Below, in pieces: positions 45,570 through 56,509 of a stretch of 64,000 bases of DNA (position 1 is the stretch's first letter; each line of letters begins with the position of its first letter). Origin of the DNA: Trileptium ribeirensis (taxonomy: Eukaryota; Nematoda; Enoplea; Enoplida; Thoracostomopsidae); assembly GCA_030248225.1 (NCBI GenBank), contig JASANE010003537.1:27473-91472 (forward strand), read 5' to 3'. Position numbers and translations under genes: made by a program. The notes under the pieces were generated by a model. That model saw nothing but the letters and a program-made list of their open reading frames with translations, ran no database searches and was not told the DNA's origin.

Positions 45570-47500
45570 CCTGGGAGAGGACAACGACTGTAAAAGCTGC
45601 TCGAAAACGTAAATCACGTATGTGGCAAAAATATAATCGATCCGGACTACATTGTGACCTTGTAGAGTAACATCGATCGGCTACAGCTGTTTCTGAAGCA
45701 TTGATGCTGAGCAGGCGCGAGTATGAGATTAGCCTAGCTTCAAATCTGAAACGAAGAAAAAACATAAAACGTTTCTATCAGTATTCGAAAGATTTTGTGC
45801 GACCCAACTCCCACATATCTCGTATCCGCGACATCAACGGGCGGTTGATTACTGAGCCCCGAGCAGTGGCTGCGATAATCAACGATCAATTTTCTAGTGT
45901 ATTTGTAGACGAACGTATTGACAACGAATTTGTACCCAGTATTTGGCAACCAAGTGAAATAGTTTCTACTGTACTGACTGTAGACGAAGTGGAGAAACAG
46001 CTCCATGACATTGTTCCGTGGAAGTCTTGCGGGCCTGATGGTGTCAATGGGGCTATTCTTAAGCGATGTGCGTCACAACTAGCGTACCCGTTATTTCGTA
46101 TTTTCCAGAGCTCCGTGGATGAGGGCCACGTTCCAACTGGATGGACAGAAGCCAACATCACTGCTCTGCCCAAGGTCATCAATACTACTGACTGTGACAA
46201 ACTGCGGCCCATATCACTCACGTCTGTCGTTGTCAAGGTTCTGGAGCGGCTGATTTGGGAACGAGTACTTGCGTTCCTGCTGAATAATGATATCTTTCAC
46301 CATTGTCAGCACGGCTCATTGCCAAACCGATCAACGACAAGCAACTTGCTAAGTTGCTTCAACGACTGGACACGGGCGTTCGATGAAGGTGCATCAAGCG
46401 GAGTCGATGTCATATATCTTGATTTTAAGAAAGCGTTCGACTCTGTTCCATTCGAGCGGTTGCCCACTACGCTGGAGTTTGCTGGGATTAGAGGTACTCT
46501 GTTGCGATGGTTTCGAAGTTTTTTAGTGAACAGGAAGCAGCGAGTAGTTATGAACGGCGTTACGACCGAGTGGAGACGAGTTAGAAGCGGCATACCACAG
46601 GGAACACTGAGTGGACCGTATTGTTTCATATTGTATGTCAATGACATACCGGATATTGTGTCATCTAAAATCGCTATATACGTCGATGATATCAAATTGT
46701 ACAGAACAATACGGTCAGCCGACGACTGCGCCGGACTGCAATTTGATCTCAATAAAATTGTGAGATGGTCTCGCGATAGGCAAATGCCGCTTAAGCCGAG
46801 CAAGTGCTGTGTGCTCCGCATTCGCGAGCCGATCCCATATAGATATCAACTTGGTGATATTGAGCTGCAGAAGGTCGACGAAATCAAGGATCTTGGCGTT
46901 AATGTTAGCAGCAACCTGAAATTTGACCGGCACATCGACAAGCTGGAGAAACAAGTAAACCAGCGCATCGCTGTCATTTGTCGAACAATTGTATCGCGGA
47001 CTATTGATGTTATTATTCCGTTATATAAGGCCCTCGTACGTCCGGTACTTGAATATGCCGCCGTTGTCTGGTCGCCGCAATATGCTGGCAACATCCACCG
47101 ACTTGAGAAGATGCAACGACGCTGTCTTCGCCTTGCTACTGACATTGATTGGGATAGCGTATCAACATTGGCTCAGCGGAGACACACCATAGATCTCGTC
47201 AATGCTTTTAAAGTGGTCAACGATGATATCAACCTGCCATTTGACGAGTTCTTTGAAAGTCCCCACCGGTTACTGCGCGGTCACGAGCGGAAAATATTTG
47301 TGCAGCCCTGCCGGACAAATGTACGGAAACACTTTTTCGCCTCCAGGATTGTCCGGGCCTGGAACGATCTGCCGAGTGCCGTTGTAGAATCAACATCAGT
47401 TGACAAGTTCAAAAGGCTGTTGAAAGGGACGCGTCAAAATGTCTAAAAATTAGACTTGCGATCCTAAACCGTCTGAAGGTTAGTTCAGGGCACATAAATT
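45570..47500 (+). mobile_element. Non-LTR retrotransposon, 5' truncated, RT nearly intact
   Basis: Linker homology starts by about 45570 (AARKRKSRMWQKYNRSG in frame with the RT), is interrupted by one TAA at 45668-45670, and continues to the stop at 47446. The endonuclease and ORF1 are missing. It sits just 3' of LTR-like unit B and 5' of a 450-bp repeat copy. Confidence 0.85.
45701..47446 (+). CDS. Reverse transcriptase of a Jockey/CR1-type non-LTR element
   Basis: RNA-directed DNA polymerase of a non-LTR retrotransposon, 581 codons from the first ATG after the TAA at 45668. Visible RT blocks in order: PWKSCGPDGVNGAILKR (about 105-121), LRPISLTSVVVKVLERL (about 167-183), HGSLPNRSTTSNLL (about 205-218), YLDFKKAFDS with a catalytic Asp (about 241-250), SGIPQGTLSGPYCF (about 299-312) and the catalytic YVDD (327-330, at 46679-46690), a Val variant of the usual YADD. 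The C-terminal CRTNVRKHFFASRIVRAWNDLP block follows and the frame ends naturally at RLLKGTRQNV. It shares order and blocks with the RT at 24319-25758 but is clearly a different family. The frame upstream of 45668 belongs to the same protein, so the ATG is not the original start. Several minus-strand frames over it are shadows. Confidence 0.9.
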   Translation: MMLSRREYEISLASNLKRRKNIKRFYQYSKDFVRPNSHISRIRDINGRLITEPRAVAAIINDQFSSVFVDERIDNEFVPSIWQPSEIVSTVLTVDEVEKQLHDIVPWKSCGPDGVNGAILKRCASQLAYPLFRIFQSSVDEGHVPTGWTEANITALPKVINTTDCDKLRPISLTSVVVKVLERLIWERVLAFLLNNDIFHHCQHGSLPNRSTTSNLLSCFNDWTRAFDEGASSGVDVIYLDFKKAFDSVPFERLPTTLEFAGIRGTLLRWFRSFLVNRKQRVVMNGVTTEWRRVRSGIPQGTLSGPYCFILYVNDIPDIVSSKIAIYVDDIKLYRTIRSADDCAGLQFDLNKIVRWSRDRQMPLKPSKCCVLRIREPIPYRYQLGDIELQKVDEIKDLGVNVSSNLKFDRHIDKLEKQVNQRIAVICRTIVSRTIDVIIPLYKALVRPVLEYAAVVWSPQYAGNIHRLEKMQRRCLRLATDIDWDSVSTLAQRRHTIDLVNAFKVVNDDINLPFDEFFESPHRLLRGHERKIFVQPCRTNVRKHFFASRIVRAWNDLPSAVVESTSVDKFKRLLKGTRQNV

Positions 47501-47942
47501 TTGAAATAATAGATATGTAAAATCTGAAATTTTTTATAAAATCTAGCTTTTTTGGACAATAGATCTCCTGACAACTACACTCGATAGTAACAACCACAGT
47601 TTACTTACAAAAATAGGGAAAGTGTCACATTAGCCAAGTAATTAACCTTTCAGTTAAAACTAAGTCAACCCTTTTGTCGTATGGTCTGGCTTATTTTTTA
47701 ACTTGGCCGCAAGAGTTGAACTGTAAATTTCATGCTATGCGATACTTTACTTCATAACGCAAGTCGTATAAAGCTACTCTATAGAACAGCTAAATTAATG
47801 TCATTTCGATTGTTTGGACAGTGATCTTTGCTCACTGCACTGCTAGGTCGACTGCTGAGATCAGCAAAACACACAAACAACACGAAAACGTCTGAATATC
47901 TCGGCATAGGCTACTGATTTTAGGTCTCCTATTTAGTATATG
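47500..47942 (+). repeat. 450-bp dispersed repeat, copy 2
   Basis: Same ordered blocks as 20650-21124, including CGATAGTAACAACCACAG, AACTTGGCCGCAAGAGTTGA, TGCGATACTTTACTTCATAA and ACAAACAACACGAAAACG. It directly follows the RT gene, so it may be a neighbouring insertion rather than the element's 3' UTR; copy 1 has no RT next to it, which favours an independent repeat. Confidence 0.85.
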
Positions 47943-48159
47943 TCCAAAGTCTGTATAAACTGATTTTCGAAATTTTACTCTGTTGGTCTGCGATAGTATA
48001 ATACAGTAGTTTAAGTCTACCGACATCTACTATGGAATAATTCTTTTTTAAACAAACTGTTTATTATTCTTTCGTTACTCATATGTTTTGCTAGAGATTG
48101 TAATACTATTTACTTCCGGTTTATAAAATGATACTGCTTTAACAATTTTAATACAATGC

Positions 48160-48880
48160 AATGTTTGAGTATCATTAAGGCATAAATGGGCGAGGTTCGA
48201 AATCCCTGTGTGGATGGGTGTGCGACGGACGAAGGTCGGGAGGTCGTCGCCAGGGGGATCAGGCTGTCGGCGGGGAGGTGAAAGGTTGTCAAGGGGGAAA
48301 AATTTTACGAGTTGAAAATTTTAAAGTTCTCAATGGAGGTAAACCGATCTGACACTTTAATTGTGCCAGTTTTCACCCTATTTTGCTAATTTTTGCAAAA
48401 ATTTTCTGCGCGCTTTAGGTGGGTGAGCAGGGACGGTTGAATGTGGTGCACTAGAGGAGCCGGGTGATACTCTCAGGAAATAGACCGACGCCTCAGTGGA
48501 AGTAAAGCCTACTTACCCACTGCTTCGGTATTTATGGTCAGGCATACATGCATGATATACGAGGTGTCATGGCATAGCGGGGAATTCGAGGGAGGCGTTG
48601 GCCTTCGACCTGATATGTGACGTGTCAGCTGTGGGAGAGGTACACCGCCTACAGGATCGGCGTCTGCATCGCCTACCGGGGGAGTGGTGATGCGGACTAC
48701 CTATCATGACAACCTGTCGGCGGCGAGCATGAACACCGCTTCCGGGAAATATTGCCTTCTGCCCCTGTGGTCAGGTATGCACTTAGATTGTACACTGTGC
48801 CAGACAGACACTCGGTGGTCGCCAGGGGCGGAGAGTAGAGATAAATTTAATCACCTTTTTGGACAATTTCAAAGTTCTCT
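48160..48880 (+). repeat. GC-rich repeat, tandem copy 1
   Basis: From TTGTGCCAGTTTTCACCC (about 48360) through AATTTTTGCAAAAATTTTC, GGTGCACTAGAG, CTGCTTCGGTAT, TTGGCCTTCG, CCTACAGGATCGGCG and CTGTCGGCGGCGAGCA, this matches 49330-49760 in order. Frames of 60-80 codons inside are products of GC-rich composition. Sequence at 48200-48300 is a further G-rich block. Confidence 0.75.
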
Positions 48881-48892
48881 CTATAATGCTTA

Positions 48893-49305
48893 GTTTACGT
48901 TATAAAGGACCCCATGTGAAGGTGCTGTCCCCCTATGGTCTAGACCACAGCGTCTTTGGTATACGGTATATACTCACACTATGTAATGCAAAAGATGCTG
49001 TATGAGACACCATTAACGTAGCTATAGTGTCTTAATCCACCTATTGTTTTTTAGTGACGTTGTCAAGGACACCATGCACCAACCAATTATATATTGCGTG
49101 TAAATAACAGCATGGTGTAGCTAACACTAAGTCAAATTTATGGTGTAGTCTACACAATTATACTATTAGCGACGGGACACTGCCTGTGTATACTTCCGAA
49201 ATTACCATCAGAAACACCATGGTGTCCAAGACGCATATAATTGATGGTGGAAGTGACACCCAGGGTGGACAAAACTTTCACATGGGGGTCCTTTATAACG
49301 TAAAC
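48893..49305. mobile_element. Terminal-inverted-repeat element (MITE), 413 bp
   Basis: Left end GTTTACGTTATAAAGGACCC then CATGTGAA; the right end is its reverse complement with one extra base (TTCACATGGGGGTCCTTTAT, AACGTAAAC). The interior contains further GGTGT/ACACC words and no coding frame. I could not identify a clear target duplication, so the superfamily is open. It lies between two tandem copies of the GC-rich repeat. Confidence 0.85.
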
Positions 49306-49329
49306 GCTGCATAAAGGTGAACGTGACCG

Positions 49330-49760
49330 ATTTCTCACCAAGTTGTGCCAATTTTCACCTTATTTTGATAATTTTTGCTAAAATTTTCCGCGCGCATAGG
49401 CATGGGGAAGGAATAGGATTACATCTGGTGCACTAGAGAGACCGGATGGTACCCTTAGTGGTACCCTTAGTGGTATGGGCGTCAAAGGGAGTAGCCCAAT
49501 GAACTACTGCTTCGGCATAGATGTACGAGATCCGACGTGGCAGTGCGCAGCGTTGACTTCGAGGTGGGTTGGCCTTCGGACCAATACATGAGGAGACAGC
49601 TGGTCAACAGAGACACCACCTATGGGATCGGCGCCTGCAGCGCCTTACAAAGGAGCGGTGTTCTGGGTTATCTGCCGACGGGGAGCAGACCCATCTGTCT
49701 TGCCTGTGCAACTTTTGCTCTGTGCCTCCAAGTTTCGCCTTGGCACACCTAAACTTCGTT
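49330..49760 (+). repeat. GC-rich repeat, tandem copy 2
   Basis: Matches copy 1 in order: TTGTGCCAATTTTCACCT, AATTTTTGCTAAAATTTTCC, GGTGCACTAGAG, CTGCTTCGGCAT, TTGGCCTTCGGACC, CACCTATGGGATCGGCG, CTGCCGACGGGGAGCA. It has a 17-base direct duplication of GGTACCCTTAGTGGTA words near 49450-49480. Confidence 0.75.
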
Positions 49761-50129
49761 CCAAATTCGAACAAAAACCAAATTTTTTTTTATTTTTGCC
49801 CGAATATAAAATAATAGCCGGGTGAACATGGAGAAAGTGTGAGGATGGGCTGGCGCTGCGCCAAGGCGCAATTATAGATACTTGTCCTTATCGAAAAGTG
49901 GGGAAATTGTGAAAAAACGAACCACGTCGTCCCACAAAGTACATATTGCAGTGTGGCAGGAGTGTCACGCAGAACTTAAACTTGCTCATCGTGAGCTGCT
50001 GGCAAAATCAAGAGATTAACTATGAGCACAATGGTAGACCTGATCCTTGGCGATATTATGCATCATTTACGATAAGATGCGTGCGCGTGGTCCTAATTAT
50101 GTCACGCGTTCAAATTAGCTATCTATAAT

Positions 50130-50245
50130 GTCACGCAATAGTCCAGCTCGACTATTAAAATTTATCATAGCCTAGCTAGGCTATGCTTTTGTCACCGATA
50201 GTCCAGCTGGACTATGCTTTTGTCACGCAAAGTCCAGCTGAACCT
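50130..50245 (+). repeat. AGCT-centred palindrome array with TTTTGTCAC linkers
   Basis: Near-perfect ATAGTCCAGCTCGACTAT (50138-50155), perfect CATAGCCTAGCTAGGCTATG (50166-50185) and perfect ATAGTCCAGCTGGACTAT (50198-50215), then a decayed AAGTCCAGCTGAACCTT. Linkers are GCTTTTGTCAC(C/G). The core and linker match the array at 15785-15920. Confidence 0.85.
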
Positions 50246-50259
50246 TCGCGATTTATAAG

Positions 50260-53200
50260 CCAGAGATATTTCAGTCCGCGAACAACCTCTTTAACCATAA
50301 TTTGCCAAAATTTGTAAAAAATGTGTTTTGAAATTTTGATTGTGCTTATGCTAAACCCAGAAAATGCAAACTTGGTATGCAACTCGAAATTTATAGTTTG
50401 TTTAGCAAAATGTTAGCGGTGTCACGTTTATTTTTATAATTTGCTTTCCAGAAAATCATAACAAGTGCTAGATTGTCGTTGACTACATTGGTTGTATCTT
50501 GTTTTACACAATTTCATAATGAATATATAACGATATTAGGTGACTCTAGTCTATATTGTTACAACTACCAACGGGTTATTGCTTAAGATCGTGAGCGTCA
50601 CCGCCACTCATACTCATACGGCGCGACACAGGGGATTATTCGCCCTGAGGGTCGGACCCCCTTCGGGACTTCGCAGATTCCTCCCTCTTTGGTAGGTTGC
50701 CTGATAACCTACCCTTAGGCTACTTCGTGTTCCCCCACCCCCGAAGGCGCGCGAAAATAAATAGGCAAAAATCAGCCAACCATGAGCAAAAATTGGGTAA
50801 AATTGTGGAAAAATTGATAAAAGTTAGAAGAAAATTGATGGAGCGGCACAACTTTTGAAAATTGAATTATAATAAATTTCAAAAATTTCACCGCCCCCCG
50901 CCTGATGCCCTCCCCGCCGTCTCCACAACGACAGCCTGATCCTGCACTGGGATCGATCTCCCCCCTCGTCGCACCTGTATTTCCTGGGAATTCGCCCATG
51001 TACGGTCAGCGATCTAGTTATTCTTACTTACATTCCAAGCTTTCAAAAATTCGTGACGATTAACCTCAGGTTAGTACGTCGAAATCGATATTGCATTACA
51101 TTTATTTAATGGAATATATATCAACATTAGGAACTTTTGTCCCCTGGAGCGACTACTGAATTGTATAGACGGTGCGACTTACATTCGTAACAAACTACAA
51201 AGAGAGGAGGGAGCAGAGGCATCGCTGCGAAGGGTTCTGGGGCCTTGACCGCAGTTTGATAGTTGTGCCCTCCAGCTTACCGCAGCAGCAATAAACCTTT
51301 TTAACCAGTAGAGATTTCAGGCTTTCAAATGTTGAGTTGTGCGTGCCTTCCTACAAACCAATAACTGTGGCAATATACGGAACAGAATGTTGGCCGGCAA
51401 TGACTAAACACAACCACTTGCTCCATGTCATCTGGGCTTTCCACAGCACCAATTTGTTACCTGGGGGTTTTGAGCTGCGGGGAAAACCCGTGTACGCCCC
51501 TGCTTTGAGGAATCTTTTTTCTCTGCGTGGCAAAAAATATGTCGATTCTTTTTTATGAAACTTAAAAAGTCCCTAAATTTTTGCCTTTGAGGAAAAATTA
51601 TTATAATTGCCGTCAAGCCACACAGTTCGATATGTAATGTGTATGATTATTGGACATTTACTGTGAATCGGACGATTTTACCATTTTCGCGTTCTTTAGT
51701 ACCCCTGGTTCAGCTGGGGGTACTCCAGATCGACCTGGCGACAGCAGAATTTCTCGCCCCAGGTGCCCCCAGTTAAGTCTGGGCCTCCAGTCCGGTTTCC
51801 CCGGGCACTTTTGAGGGGGTTTGGGAAAGCCGGATACATATTCTGTAGGACCAGTTCAGGCCCTGAGGAATCTAGCTGCACCACCATTATCCGGTGGTGC
51901 CCGTGCGACTCCGGCTTCACCGAGTCTCTTGTGAACCGCTAGTTGATCCAAGGGGACCAGTTAGCTTAGCAGACTGCCGGCGGGCTTACTTGCGAGATTG
52001 CCATCTCGCTTCTCACTTAAACTCTTCAAAAATATATTAATTGATTTGCCATATTCCTAGATACCGAAAACCGCCGTCCCGTTGAAGCCTACTTGGACAG
52101 CTACGGAGTAAAGTCCGATGGGCTGAGGCACGTCATCATGCATTCGGTTCGGCCGTGTCTACCCGACCAAAGTTTGTTTTCGCTTAAGATAAGACCAGAA
52201 TCCCTACCGCAGCTGCAGGGCTTGGGCGTGCTCGTAGAGGTTCTTAACTAAGGGGCCATCTCGGCGAAGGAAAAACTTATAAAAGCGTGAACTCGAAATC
52301 TTTAGCGGATCCTCCAACGGAGGCCTTTTACTATGTTAGTTCATTTCACTTCAACCTGGTGTGCAAATGACTACGTCTGATACTAACTTACTTTGCTCTA
52401 CAATTCTCCATATGCCGCTGTGTGATCGTCTGTATACAACCAGATACCGGTCAAATCCGGGGCTACTAGTCCGCTGCTAGCCCCGTCAAATTGAGAACCC
52501 GTTTCGAGAAAAAACACATAGCCTGATGACCAATGACCTTCCACCGGACCTTAACGAGGAGAAAAAAGAGGGAGGGTTGTCCGAGGTTCCGTATCGTGCC
52601 GCCCAATACCCGGAACAGCAACGTCCTGCGACGATGCCGCCCCTTGTACCGGTACGCTCGCCCGATCCATGGAGGCCCTGGACGTATTGTTAAAAGATCA
52701 ACGGTGCTCCCTACCGTAGCCGCATGGTATGGGATTACCCGTTTATGCCTTTGAGTGGGCAGCTTTTTCAATAAACTGAAAACCTCACGAGGGCAATACT
52801 CGGAATTCTCTGGTGGCTCTACTGGTCAATTTTCCTTCTTGCATAGACTGTGGGCTGCGGTTGTGACTGACTCTAGATTGATTCACTCCATGTTTCCGTT
52901 CCCTCAGCCCCTGTCGCAGTAAACCTCTCCAATCACTGGTTCCCGCGACCCTAATCACACCATTAAAAAACCGACTAGCCACCGAGCGATTGTAATATAA
53001 AACGTTTCCGATGAGTAGGGGAACCAGTCGAGCTTGGCGGAACCCATTTAGGTGGGATTTTTATGATTCTCAGGCACATACACTTACGGCCCCACAGAGC
53101 TTCCTTCTTATGCTCCAGCATCTGCAAGGGCGGTTCCTCGGTTTTGTAAAATAGTTTACTCGCGAATATCTTCACAATATTTTGGGTAATACTTGCGAGT

Positions 53201-53900
53201 TTTGATTAGCAAAAGCATCGCTGCTGTAGAGCTTTCAATAAAATAAAATTCAAAAGGATGAAAACAATGGCAAAAATCCACAGAAACCAAACTTCAAATT
53301 TTGGGTTCTTTTCCATTATCCCCCAGCCCGAATTAGATCAATTCTGAAGATACAGAGCGTTACTTTGTGATAAATTGCTTCTCAGTGTCCGTTTGTTTTT
53401 TTCAGTGGTACAACGCATTATTTGCGACTTCCAAAAATTCAGTGCTTGAGGGTGTGCAGCACCATCTCGACTTCCATGCGGTAAAAAATCTAGCTCACTC
53501 GGCACAGATAAGAGTAAATATTGTTCCGACAGATACTGGCCATTTGAACGAGGGTACAAGTCATACATGCCAATGCATGTGTTAAAGAGGGGTTCCCCCA
53601 CGAGGCCTCGAATCCTCCTCCGATGTCTTGGTCTATCCACCCTATCCCTTCCGGGCGCGCCGCACCCCAGTCCCTGCATACTCTCTCCCGCGCCTCAGGC
53701 ACGCGGCATTTAGCCGAAATGTCAAAAATGAATGTCCTCGAGGGGAGGCCATCAACTTTTTTCAGCACCCTCGTGCGTAACTTCTGCCCCTGATATGACC
53801 TCCTCCGCCCGGCGACCTCGGAGCTTCGGTATTTGTGTTCATATATCTGTACAAAAATCCGTCTACGGCAAACGAGTAAATTATGGCATTTAATGATCGC
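50260..53900. other. Noncoding, with GC-rich repeat relics
   Basis: 50630-50960 and 51690-53000 are GC-richer and hold many short self-complementary words; 50634-50665 resembles 3560-3600; TTCTTTTCCATTATCCCCCA at 53309 matches the flank of the foldback at 13.2 kb. Frames up to 113 codons (for example 53338-53679 and 52466-52771, minus) show no family motif and are probably composition effects. Confidence 0.4.
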
Positions 53901-55180
53901 CTGACACTATTACGTTAAAAATCGTCTTCGTAATTGATACTGTATTCCCGAGTTATTTAGAATTTCGAGTAAATACGGTTATACACAAACTCTTATATTT
54001 ATTAATAATTTAGCTTTGAAATATTGGTAAATCCAATTCTAATTCCTTTGGACATTTCAAGCGAAAAACTATATATCGAACACGTATTTTCAAATTTAGA
54101 TTTTTTGCTATTCTTACCCTTCTATACTGCTCTATTACAAATGAGAAACGCGCTATCGTTTAATATATAAAACACACAATTACTGTACAAAATCAATACA
54201 ACATGGGGCAGAGATGCTGCACAGATAGCAACTCAAATTACGTATAGTTCAAGTACATTTTAGCAACGGTTTAATAAAATCAGAGAAGACGCAAAATGTT
54301 TAATCGTCCCCGGACTGAGGGGGCTCTAGGAGGCCCTTTCTGTAGTTTTTGCTTGTCATTTTACAACGACATGGACTAGACTGCATAGTTTGTTATCAAT
54401 GGCTATCAAGGACTGATTTTTAAATCTTCCATTTCAATTAAGCGCGTGAGGAATCGGGCCCGACGTGTCGCAGAACCTCCAAAGTCAGGCTGGTGAGGAG
54501 TAGCAAAATTGAGGCTGCCTGACTACACGAATTTCACAACCTCTATACTCTTCATCCGACTGAAAGGGGTATAGTAGGTCCTTGCACTCATCGCATATAT
54601 GTAAAATGTGCGATAATGATAATTGCTGCCCGTAGGCAGACCAAGTGTTATAAGGATAGTTCAAAACGTATTACTCGACGCCCTTTTGGGTGTATCTACC
54701 AATGGGATTTTTATTATATACAGTGCCTCGCATTGACTTTAAGAATCACGTTACACAAATTTTATAGACATGATAAGTCCGTTTGATATGTAACTTTCGT
54801 TGTACGTCATAAGAAAATGCTGCGTGATAGCCACTTCGCCTAGTTTCGCCTTTCGTTGCGAATGTTTTGATAGCTTTTAAGGATGATGCTTTGATAACTA
54901 TGTGCAAGGATAGGTGTATAGTCTTTTAAACACAAATTCTGTTCCTAACAGCTAGTGTAGTAGAGTAGCTCCGGGGGTAACCTGAAAAAAACTTAGTCGG
55001 TTAAGAGTTAAGGAGCATTAATAAACTAGTAACTCTATCAAGTTTGCAGAACGTAGTGAAGCATAGGTACACCTACGCCATTTGCGTGCACTGCCAATCA
55101 GCTCTCGATAACATACGTCGATATGCCATATGTGGATATCACTCAATACCACACAAGTTAGAACAAAACTAACACCGACA
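53901..55180. other. Noncoding stretch, nothing recognised
   Basis: AT-rich spacer without supported features. Confidence 0.4.
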
Positions 55181-55186
55181 ATAAGT

Positions 55187-56500
55187 TTCAAATGCCCCAA
55201 AACCCCCAAGTCAAGCTATCAACCTCCCAGGATGTAACAGTAAAATTTAGGAATTTTGGATCGAGGAACCACGGCGGCGCCATACCCCCGTACCCATACA
55301 ACCACGGATCGCAGAGCAAAATTAACACCAGAAATGAGTTTGCCATGCCCAAAAACCCCAAGTAAAACTTCTCAGCCGCCTACGACGCCAGAACAAAGTT
55401 TCGAATTCTGGGTGGAGGAACCACGGTGGTGCCACGCCTCAAACTCCAAGAACCGGTGCAATAATCGAAAAACAAAAAAGTGGCATATGCATTTATCATT
55501 TGGCTATGAAATAAAACCAACCAGAGAAAAAATTCGAAAATTAAGATAAAAATAAGCTTACTTTCGTAAAGGGTGCTAAAATGAGGTGAAAAACACTTAT
55601 TTAGACCTATGACCACGAAACTTGGGGGCGCCACACCTCTGTACCCATTCAACCTTGGGTCACAGAGCAAAACCAACACCGGCAATGAGTTTCCCATGCC
55701 CGAAAATCTCGAAGTGAAACTTTTCAGCAGCCCAGGACGTCGGAACAAATTTTCGAATTTTGTGTCGGGTATCCATTGTGGCACCGTGCCTCAAATCCTA
55801 TAACTCTATAACCAGAGCCTTCATCGAAAAACAAAAAAGAGGCATCGGCATTTATCCATTTAATATGAAATAAAATCAACCAGAGATAAAAATTCGAAAG
55901 TTAACATAAAAATAATCGTGCTTTCTGTGAAGGTTACTAAAATGGGGTGAAACCCTCATTTTAACCTCTGACCCGAACCATGGAGCGTCATACCCCCGTA
56001 CCAATGAAACCATGGGTCACAGAGCAAAACCAGCACCGGTAATGAGTTCCGTATGCTCGAAAATCCCCAGATAAAACTTATCAGTCGCCCAAGACGTCTG
56101 AACAAATTTTCAAATTTTGGGTCGAGGAACCATTGGGGCGCCATACCCCGTACCTCAAACCCCAAAAATCCAGAACCGGAGCCTTAGTCGAAAAACAAAA
56201 AAGGCATCGGCATTTATCATTTCACAATGAAATAAAACCATGCAGAGAAAAAAATAACCTTGCTTCCGTGAAGAGCACTAAAATGGAGCCAAAAACCCAC
56301 ATTTTGACCCCTGAACCAGACTCCAAATAAAAAAACGGTCGAAGATGTATGTACACGGTAAATCGACTATGCCGGTTCGAATCAGCCCAAGATCATGAAA
56401 ATCGGTTACGGCGGTCCCGAGTTATGGCCGATCACACACACACGTACGCACAGACGGAATTTAAAAGATTTCACTCCTGCAATGCACGATCTCCACTACG
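55187..56500 (+). repeat. 350-bp repeat family, copy 3: about 3.5 tandem units plus terminal box
   Basis: Unit starts (CATGCCC-like followed by GAAAA/CAAAA) are near 55190 (shortened unit), 55344, 55695 and 56052, giving a period of about 350. Shared blocks: CAGCCGCCCAGGACGTC, TTTTGGGTCGAGGAACCA, CGCCATACCCCCGTACC, GGGTCACAGAGCAAAACCA, AACCAGAGAAAAAATTCG and CTTGCTTCCGTGAAGGG. The last unit is followed by GTCCCGAGTTATGGCCGATC and a CACACACACGTACGCACAGA run, the same end as at 5.9 kb. No protein is encoded. Confidence 0.88.
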
Positions 56501-56509
56501 TTCTGATTA

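Noticed and set aside
50130..50245. Rho-independent terminators or bacterial operators
   Set aside because: The window is eukaryotic; the palindromes form a linked array without adjacent genes.
52466..52771. 101-codon minus-strand frame as a gene
   Set aside because: No family motif; an overlapping frame of similar length on the plus strand indicates stop-poor GC-rich sequence rather than selection for coding.
53338..53679. 113-codon minus-strand frame as a gene
   Set aside because: GC-rich repeat relic, no motif, overlapping frames of similar length on the other strand.
55380..55784. 134-codon minus-strand frame in the 350-bp repeat
   Set aside because: It lies across tandem noncoding units; equivalent frames are not kept in the other units.
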